29,183 nucleotides of DNA. Source: JASGDC01 sp047608145 (GTDB lineage Bacteria > Actinomycetota > Actinomycetes > Actinomycetales > Micrococcaceae). Where the stretch lies: the NCBI GenBank assembly GCA_047608145.1, contig JASGDC010000002.1:1-29183 (forward strand). The letters run 5' to 3'. The position numbers were made by a program, and so were the translations under genes. Below, piece after piece: positions 24,265 through 29,183 of the stretch (positions are counted from its first letter, which is position 1; every line of letters begins with the position of its first letter). Below the pieces are notes generated by a model. That model was not told the DNA's origin. It searched no databases and saw nothing but the letters and a program-made list of their open reading frames with translations.

Positions 24265-25633
24265 AGACAAGATTAAGTTCTGCCACACACTCAACATGGT
24301 GGGTATGTGGATAGATGTCGAATGCCCGAAGGCTATTTAACTCATAGCCATAGTCTGATAGATAAGAGATATCACGGGCCATTGCTGCTGGATCGCAAGC
24401 AACATACACTACTTTCTGAGTACCGTTTTGAGCAATTTTATTAATAACTTGCCTACCAGCACCTGAACGTGGTGGGTCCAAAACTACGGTGTCGAAGCGC
24501 TGCTTTGGAGTAATAACTCGCTCTACTGCACTTGCGATTACCCGCACCTGTGTAAATTCATGCAAATTATTTCTAGCATTTTTAGAAGTTACTTTACTGG
24601 ACTCCACTGCTACTACAAGTCCCTTCTCACCTACTTTTTCGGCAATAAATGCGGTGAATAGTCCGACGCCTGAATATAAGTCGCCAACATACTGCCCTTC
24701 TTGAACATCTGCAGCTTCCAAAACAGCTTCTACTAATACCTCTGGCGCTTCACGATGTACTTGCCAAAAACCACTAGCTCCAATTTTAAAAGAACGATCA
24801 AAAACTGTCTCTTCAATAAAACCTTTGCCACTGGCGTGCTCTACTGGCATTTTAGAAACATTAGTTACATTCTGAGCTTTACGTTTTTTAACAATTTGAT
24901 TTGGGCGCGTTACTACCGAAGCAGTTGCATTGCGAGTAACATAACTAACTCCTGCTTTACCTGCTAAATAATTAACAATATTGTCACGTACGTAACCGCG
25001 CATTACCCCTGAAGGATGTGCTGGTTTAATTAAAACTACTGGTTCAGAGTCGTTAGCTGGTGTACCAATTTCAACTTGAGAAATACCGCTGAAATCGTAT
25101 TCAAAAAGTCCTAAATCATCAAGACCTTCGTATGCTAATGGGAATTCTTTAACTGGTATCAACTGTGAAGAATGATGTTTATACATCGAAAGTTGCCCCT
25201 GCGAGTTAACAGCAAAAGTGTTGCGGGTACGCCAATGCAAACTTTTTCGTTCTTCATCCTCTGGAGCTTGTTCTACTATTACATAAACATCAATACCTGC
25301 AAAACGCTTTAATAATTCAGTAATAACTTGAGCTTTTAATTCACGTTGATATTCAAGATCAATGTGGCCAAATTCTGCACCGCCTGGGACATCGTCGTGT
25401 TTTAAACGATCAGCTGCGGGCCAAATATGCTGCACACGGTATGGTGAAGGCTCTATAATTTCTATGGCATCAGCTCGCCAAAATTTTGCCTTCTCTCCGG
25501 CTTCCGTTAATAATGCTCTAACTTTTTCACCTGGAAGTGCATGGCGCACGAAGATTACTCGACCTTCATGTCGAGCTACGAAATGTCCCCCGTGGGCTAC
25601 ATTTCCAATCTCTAGTTCAACTATATTCTGCAT
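24263..25633 (-). CDS. RumA/TrmA-family RNA (uracil-5) methyltransferase with TRAM domain
   Basis: A 456-residue class I SAM-dependent methyltransferase. An N-terminal TRAM-like domain (1-60, IGNVAHGGHFVARHEGRVIF) is followed by a central domain and a Rossmann domain with DLYSGVGLFTAFIAEKVG for SAM, VLDPPRSGAG (motif IV), and the nucleophile Cys413 in VACDPAAMARD; the base Glu448 sits in HHVECV. Intact relatives methylate uridine C5 in rRNA or tRNA. The cysteines that hold a [4Fe-4S] cluster in E. coli RumA are absent: the equivalent region reads HIWPAADRLKHDDVPGGAEF. This cysteine-free form is common in Actinobacteria. AAAGGG precedes the ATG. The target RNA cannot be told. Confidence 0.88.
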   Translation of the reverse strand: MQNIVELEIGNVAHGGHFVARHEGRVIFVRHALPGEKVRALLTEAGEKAKFWRADAIEIIEPSPYRVQHIWPAADRLKHDDVPGGAEFGHIDLEYQRELKAQVITELLKRFAGIDVYVIVEQAPEDEERKSLHWRTRNTFAVNSQGQLSMYKHHSSQLIPVKEFPLAYEGLDDLGLFEYDFSGISQVEIGTPANDSEPVVLIKPAHPSGVMRGYVRDNIVNYLAGKAGVSYVTRNATASVVTRPNQIVKKRKAQNVTNVSKMPVEHASGKGFIEETVFDRSFKIGASGFWQVHREAPEVLVEAVLEAADVQEGQYVGDLYSGVGLFTAFIAEKVGEKGLVVAVESSKVTSKNARNNLHEFTQVRVIASAVERVITPKQRFDTVVLDPPRSGAGRQVINKIAQNGTQKVVYVACDPAAMARDISYLSDYGYELNSLRAFDIYPHTHHVECVAELNLV

Positions 25634-25713
25634 TATCCCTTTAATATTTTATGGCTAAATATAATCTAGTATGTAATATTACCTTAAAATACCGGACATT
25701 ATAAAAAGTTGCT

Positions 25714-26424
25714 TTATTTCGCTTGGCTATTTTCTTTAGGTTCAGGAGTTATTGCTGGTACTGATTTAACTAAATTCCAAATAAACCAAAGGGTTAAAGC
25801 ATATAGTGGCACGCCAGTAAGCAATCTCGCCATACCTAAATAGTCAACAAACTTTTCACCACTAAAATAAAGCGGCAATTCCACTATTAATCGAAAAGCA
25901 AACATTGCAGCAAAGATTAATGTGGCCTTTTTATAAAGCTTGTAACGCTTTTTATGCTTTTTCCAATCAGTACCCTCACCAAATAAAACTCCTAGCACAA
26001 TGCCTAACAATGGCCATCCTATTAACACAGAAATAATAGATACCGCCAAGTAACTAGAATTGATAAAGAAACCTGGGACATAATAAGCATTAGCTTCACC
26101 CTTAAAGTTTGCATAGGTACCGCTAATTATTACGGCTGCAACTCCAAATACTGCTTGCACTACTGGAGTTTTTTGCACTAAACGTAGTACAAAAAATCCT
26201 AATGCTACAGCTAATGCGCAAATAACAGATACTGTTACATTACGGGTTAAAAAGAATAACAAGACAAAAACTAAACTAGGCAACACCGTTTCAGCAACAC
26301 CACGGAAACCACCCATTGATTTAATAAGTGAAATATTGCCATCTTCATCACTTTTGAACATTGACTGGTCAGAGTGTTCAAAAAGTTGCTTAAATGAAGT
26401 AATTTCCTGTTGTTCTTCAGACAT
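25714..26424 (-). CDS. DUF3159 family membrane protein
   Basis: A 236-residue protein of the actinobacterial DUF3159 family, function unknown. After about 45 polar residues there are about six hydrophobic segments arranged in pairs, from VLPSLVFVLLFFLTRNVTVSV to VPLYALTLWFIWNLV, and a polar tail. The motif GGFRGVAETVLPSLVF is typical of the family. The start could be the ATG at 26424 or the GTG at 26427 just before it; both touch the DUF3710 stop, so translation is coupled. It is the third gene of a dut-DUF3710-DUF3159 operon. Confidence 0.85.
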   Translation of the reverse strand: MSEEQQEITSFKQLFEHSDQSMFKSDEDGNISLIKSMGGFRGVAETVLPSLVFVLLFFLTRNVTVSVICALAVALGFFVLRLVQKTPVVQAVFGVAAVIISGTYANFKGEANAYYVPGFFINSSYLAVSIISVLIGWPLLGIVLGVLFGEGTDWKKHKKRYKLYKKATLIFAAMFAFRLIVELPLYFSGEKFVDYLGMARLLTGVPLYALTLWFIWNLVKSVPAITPEPKENSQAK

Positions 26425-26426
26425 CA

Positions 26427-27272
26427 CTAACCGCCAACTTGAGTAATTTCCGGACCGCGTTCTGGGCCGTTATTTGGATGAGCAGTACCGTCATAAGCTG
26501 CGCCTTGATCAGCAAAAGGATTTTCTAACGAGCCTTCCGGCACTCGTAATGGCAATAGTTCTTTGGGCGGCATTGCATTTTCACCACGCTCCACAGCAAT
26601 ACTCCGGAAAAGTTTTTCCAAAGGTTTTGCAAGCTTTGGATCCACTGCAGCTGGCCCAGAGAAGACTCCACGCAAAAACCAACGTGGGCCATCAACGCCC
26701 ACAAATCTTGCAGCCCGAATTGCAGGGCTACCGTCTGGCATTTGAGCTGGGATGGATACTAGTAATTCATCACCAAAAGTACCAATAACTGGCTCGGCAG
26801 TACCACCTTCATCAACTGCAGATTGCGCAAGTTCTTTCTTAATTTCTAACCAAACACCTTCAGATTTTGGTGCGGCAAAAGCTTGCACTTGCAAAGAAGA
26901 CTGTTCATCATCAAAACTTAGAGAAATAATACGGTTAGTCTCTTGGTCAATATCCATACGAACATCAAAGTCTGTAGGCATTTCTGGAAGCACTAATGAA
27001 CCACAATCTGCTTCATGCGGGTTACGTTTAATTTCACTGATATCAAAAGGTCCATTCTCAGCACGATCCGTTGGTGCATGTTTTGGCACTTCTTCATCAA
27101 TAATTTCATCGTCTTTATGCAAGAAATCTAAATCACGAGGCGCTGGACCTTTTTGTTCATTATTAAAATTAGCAATCGTACGGTCAGGTCTTATTTCACG
27201 CCTAACCTGCTTAGCCTTATTATTAGATTTCTTTGCCTTTTTTGACTTACGATTATTTTTTGAACGTGCCAT
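26427..27272 (-). CDS. DUF3710 family protein
   Basis: A 281-residue cytoplasmic protein. A very basic N-terminus (1-25, Lys/Asn/Arg-rich) and an acidic stretch (50-75) precede the DUF3710 domain from about 75 to 235. The domain includes GPFDISE, LVLPEMPTDFDVRMDID, LQVQAFAAPKSEGVWLEI and GPRWFLRGVFSGPAA, characteristic of the family. The function is unknown. AGGAG precedes the ATG, which overlaps the dut stop by one base (TAATG). DUF3710 directly after dut is a conserved actinobacterial pairing. Confidence 0.88.
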   Translation of the reverse strand: MARSKNNRKSKKAKKSNNKAKQVRREIRPDRTIANFNNEQKGPAPRDLDFLHKDDEIIDEEVPKHAPTDRAENGPFDISEIKRNPHEADCGSLVLPEMPTDFDVRMDIDQETNRIISLSFDDEQSSLQVQAFAAPKSEGVWLEIKKELAQSAVDEGGTAEPVIGTFGDELLVSIPAQMPDGSPAIRAARFVGVDGPRWFLRGVFSGPAAVDPKLAKPLEKLFRSIAVERGENAMPPKELLPLRVPEGSLENPFADQGAAYDGTAHPNNGPERGPEITQVGG

Positions 27273-27748
27273 TAATTATGCTCCTCATTTTTTTCAGCAA
27301 AACCCCCAGTAGAACCAAAGCCAGCTGCACCGCGTTCTGAACTTGGCAATTGCTTAACCGTCACAAAATTAGCTGTTTCAAACTTCTGGATAACTAGCTG
27401 TGCGATACGATCGCCACGCTTAAACTCTACACTTTCTTTTAGATCAGTATTTAAAAGGCAGATTTTAATTTCACCACGATAGCCTGCGTCGACAGTTCCT
27501 GGTGCATTCACAATCGTAATACCTTTTTTAACCGCCAAGCCTGAACGTGGATGCACGAGTCCTACATATCCATTTGGCAAAGCAATTGCTACTCCCGTAC
27601 CGACCATTACCCGCTCACTTGGCGCAATAGTCACATCCTCAGTAGTGCACAAATCTGCACCCGCATCGCCTGGTTTTGCGTATTTTGGTGCTGGAATATC
27701 AGAATCCAGCAATTGAATTAAAACTTCTACTTGTTCTTCACTATGCAT
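27272..27748 (-). CDS. dut: dUTP diphosphatase
   Basis: Trimeric dUTPase of 158 residues, hydrolysing dUTP to dUMP and pyrophosphate, which keeps uracil out of DNA and feeds thymidylate synthesis. All five motifs are visible: PGDAGADL (26-33), HPRSGLA (66-72), GITIVNAPGTVDAGYRGEI (76-94, with catalytic Asp87), RGDRIAQLV (111-119), and the C-terminal RGAAGFGSTG (139-148). The ATG at 27748 has only a weak upstream site. It is the first gene of the operon with DUF3710 and DUF3159 and diverges from the EXLDI gene. Confidence 0.95.
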   Translation of the reverse strand: MHSEEQVEVLIQLLDSDIPAPKYAKPGDAGADLCTTEDVTIAPSERVMVGTGVAIALPNGYVGLVHPRSGLAVKKGITIVNAPGTVDAGYRGEIKICLLNTDLKESVEFKRGDRIAQLVIQKFETANFVTVKQLPSSERGAAGFGSTGGFAEKNEEHN

Positions 27749-27837
27749 ACATTCAACTTTAGTGGAAAAGTAAGTTAGTCGCTATTCTTTTCCGCTACTA
27801 TCAATCTTTTTATATTTTTTATCAGAATTTATCACTA

Positions 27838-28390
27838 TTGCCTTAATTATTTAATATACGTATCGAAAGCGGATAAGGAACTTTTTAAGAAAGCTCAGAA
27901 GTATACTGACGGAAACTTATCAGCAGCTATTACTAAAGGCTTAAAACTATTCATTAAGCAACAAAAAGCCAGTTCCGGCAATAATACCCAACAGACAATT
28001 TCAGTACGCTATAATGGCATAAATAAAAAGAAACATTTTATGGGTCGGAGACTTGCCAGTTACAAGGATTTTTCTGAAGATGGCAAAAAGGTAACTACCT
28101 ACCGCATCTACAAAACTGCAAAAGGTGCTTATCTGCTCTACACACGCACTGACGCTAATTGGAATTGGTGGATGGACCCAAAAAACTTTACTAGTAAAGA
28201 CACTAAATGGAACTGGCTTGATCCAAAAAATTGGATGCAAGGAGACTTCCTAAACTTTGAAGATAGCACTTCTGATTACAAAGTATATGCTTCATATGAA
28301 CAACTTAGTGAAAAAGGAGTTCCAGAAAAGCTAATTGAAAATGCAAAGTATGCAGAAGAAGAACCTGACGAAGAATTTTTGGATATTTAA
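27838..28390 (+). pseudogene. EXLDI family protein with damaged start region
   Basis: The first ATG of this frame is at 28040, but codons back to 27851 already encode recognisable EXLDI family sequence: IYVSKADKELFKKAQKYTDG, then NLSAAITKGLKLFIKQQ (an RHH-like N-terminus). The protein continues through FMGRRLASYKDFSEDGKKV, YRIYKTAKGAYLLYTRTDAN and a Trp-rich repeat (WNWWMDPKNF, WNWLDPKNWM), and ends in EEFLDI, the family's C-terminal motif. No ATG, GTG, TTG or CTG exists in frame upstream. Dropping one T at 27843-27844 yields TTG CCT AAT (MPNYLIYVS), very close to the family's MPNKTIYVS start, and a 183-residue protein. No clear ribosome site is seen. A shorter product from 28040 would lack the first third. 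The function is unknown. Confidence 0.7.
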
Positions 28391-28402
28391 ACTAAAATAA
28401 TG

Positions 28403-28440
28403 AATGCCCATACTTATCTTTAAGGTATGGGCATTTTATT
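28403..28440 (+). terminator. Rho-independent terminator after the EXLDI gene
   Basis: A perfect 11-bp stem, AATGCCCATAC at 28403-28413 and GTATGGGCATT at 28425-28435, then TTATTT. It lies 12 bases after the EXLDI stop. Confidence 0.82.
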
Positions 28441-28481
28441 TACCCTACTATTAGCAACAAGTGCGTAGTACACTAAAGATT

Positions 28482-28847
28482 ATGAAACCTTTAACAGCTG
28501 CAGAAGAACACATTATTATTAACAAAGGTACTGAACCAGCATTTACTGGTGAATTATTAAATGAACATGGTGCAGGTACTTATATTTGTCGCCAATGCGG
28601 TACAAAATTATATCGTTCAGAAGATAAATTTGAGTCACACTGTGGATGGCCAAGCTTTGACGATGAAATCCCTGGTGCAGTAAAACGTACACTTGACGCA
28701 GATGGTCTACGCACCGAAATTACTTGTGCTGAGTGTGGCGGTCATCTAGGACATGTATTTGAAGGCGAAGGTCTAACATCTAAAAATACTCGCCACTGCG
28801 TAAACTCTCTATCCATGAAGTTTATTAAACAGTCATCTAGCTCCTAA
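28482..28847 (+). CDS. msrB: Peptide-methionine (R)-S-oxide reductase
   Basis: A 121-residue MsrB, which reduces the R isomer of methionine sulfoxide in oxidised proteins with thioredoxin. Two CxxC pairs bind structural zinc: Cys36/Cys39 in YICRQCG and Cys82/Cys85 in CAECGGHLGHVF. The catalytic Cys106 is in TRHCVNSLSMKF and the resolving Cys54 in ESHCGWPSFD. The frame can be read from a GTG at 28461, but the ATG at 28482 gives the usual N-terminus; AAAG lies just before it. It is a single-gene unit after the EXLDI terminator. Confidence 0.92.
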   Translation: MKPLTAAEEHIIINKGTEPAFTGELLNEHGAGTYICRQCGTKLYRSEDKFESHCGWPSFDDEIPGAVKRTLDADGLRTEITCAECGGHLGHVFEGEGLTSKNTRHCVNSLSMKFIKQSSSS

Positions 28848-29071
28848 TTCTCTTATTTATTACATAGTAAGATAATTAGTTTTATAGCTGTCCTACAAAA
28901 ATAAAAGGGAACTATATACTTAACTTCCTAAACTGATTTGGGTATCGGTTGTTCGTTGCTTAAGGAACACATCAATAGTGACTATTACTTTTTAAGAGTC
29001 TGCTTAATACCTGATAAAATTAGTAGTAATAAACAAAAACTTTGCAAAATTGTATAAGGAAGTATTAAAAG
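28848..29071. other. Intergenic region
   Basis: An AT-rich stretch of 224 bases with no gene or strong hairpin seen. Its right end contains AAGGAAG (29056-29062), a good ribosome site for the reading frame that begins at 29072. Confidence 0.4.
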
Positions 29072-29183
29072 TTGATTATAGATAAAATAACAGCTCACAG
29101 CTCACAGCTCACAGCTCACAGCTCACAGCTCACAGCTCACAGCTCACAGCTCACAGCTCACAGCTCACAGCTCACAGCTCACA
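29072..29183 (+). CDS. Possible phase-variable ORF, partial, with heptapeptide repeats
   Basis: A TTG at 29072, nine bases after AAGGAAG, opens a frame MIIDKI that runs straight into the heptanucleotide repeat and stays open to the window end. The repeat is read as TAHSSQL over and over. Because seven is not a multiple of three, each gain or loss of a unit would shift the downstream frame. The product beyond the window is unseen, so this is a hypothesis from the ribosome site and frame alone. Confidence 0.35.
   Translation, partial: MIIDKITAHSSQLTAHSSQLTAHSSQLTAHSSQLTAH
29090..29183 (+). repeat. Heptanucleotide tandem repeat (ACAGCTC)n at the right edge
   Basis: Thirteen full copies plus three bases of the 7-bp unit ACAGCTC, with no mismatch, continuing past the window. 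On the + strand no frame contains a stop; on the - strand TGA occurs in every heptad. The window, perhaps the contig, ends inside it, as assemblies often do at such tracts. Confidence 0.95.

Noticed and set aside
26752..27312. A 186-codon + strand frame opposite DUF3710
   Set aside because: It lies fully antisense to a well-supported family gene, with no ribosome site and no known motifs.
28001..28240. A 79-codon - strand frame opposite the EXLDI gene
   Set aside because: The + strand carries clear EXLDI family sequence across the whole stretch; this is its antisense shadow.
29090..29183. Repeat tract considered as a CRISPR array
   Set aside because: The unit is 7 bp with no spacers; it is a simple tandem repeat.

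Overview
The window looks like chromosomal DNA from a low-GC (roughly 40% by eye), host-adapted-looking member of the Actinomycetota. The evidence is a set of families typical of that phylum (DUF3000, DUF3159, DUF3710, an MT0933-type small protein, a rhodanese/SufE pair, a RumA/TrmA-like methyltransferase without iron-sulfur cysteines) and a recognisable actinobacterial gene neighbourhood: DUF3000, rnd, dxs, acnA, TRAM methyltransferase, DUF3159, DUF3710, dut. Genus cannot be decided from what is visible.

Layout. 1-1830: a long Thr/Asp-rich repeat protein followed by a short MT0933-antitoxin-like protein, each with a clear terminator. 1839-3635 (-): proC and a ZapE/AFG1-type ATPase. 3747-5664 (+): a translationally coupled sseA-sufE-pyrimidine reductase operon that overlaps tail-to-tail with an alpha/beta hydrolase (5628-6842, -). 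6957-8831 (+): DUF3000 and ribonuclease D. 9000-11434: a first accessory insert with a GH38 alpha-mannosidase lacking its catalytic domain, a frameshifted HigB/RelE-like toxin and its intact HTH antitoxin, and a 22-bp inverted repeat. 11435-17064 (-): an acnA-dxs-aldo/keto reductase operon.

17246-24257: a second, larger accessory island. It carries a Bcr/CflA-type drug exporter, the 3' tail of an ABC permease, a 5'-truncated DJ-1/PfpI protein, the first 25 codons of an NAD-dependent epimerase, a PD-(D/E)XK/DUF4268 nuclease-like protein, a membrane-anchored protein of unknown function, the 3' end of the same type of epimerase, an AAA/DUF4143 ATPase split by a frameshift in a run of nine T, and an FMN reductase. 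The two epimerase fragments flanking the nuclease pair suggest that the pair replaced or landed in the middle of that gene. 24263-27748 (-): the core block resumes with the methyltransferase, then DUF3159, DUF3710 and dut, the last two joints overlapping or touching. 27838-28847 (+): an EXLDI-family gene whose start region appears damaged, then msrB. The window ends inside a heptanucleotide tandem repeat (29090-29183) that may lie within a phase-variable coding sequence.

The housekeeping genes supply isoprenoid precursor (Dxs), TCA cycle (aconitase), proline (ProC), riboflavin-type reduction, sulfur transfer (SseA/SufE), dUTP clearance (Dut), RNA processing (Rnd) and oxidative repair (MsrB). 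The most noteworthy signals are the terminal heptanucleotide repeat, the split epimerase enclosing a nuclease plus membrane protein, the relic toxin-antitoxin locus, and a recurring pattern of one-base T insertions that break three accessory genes while all core genes stay open.
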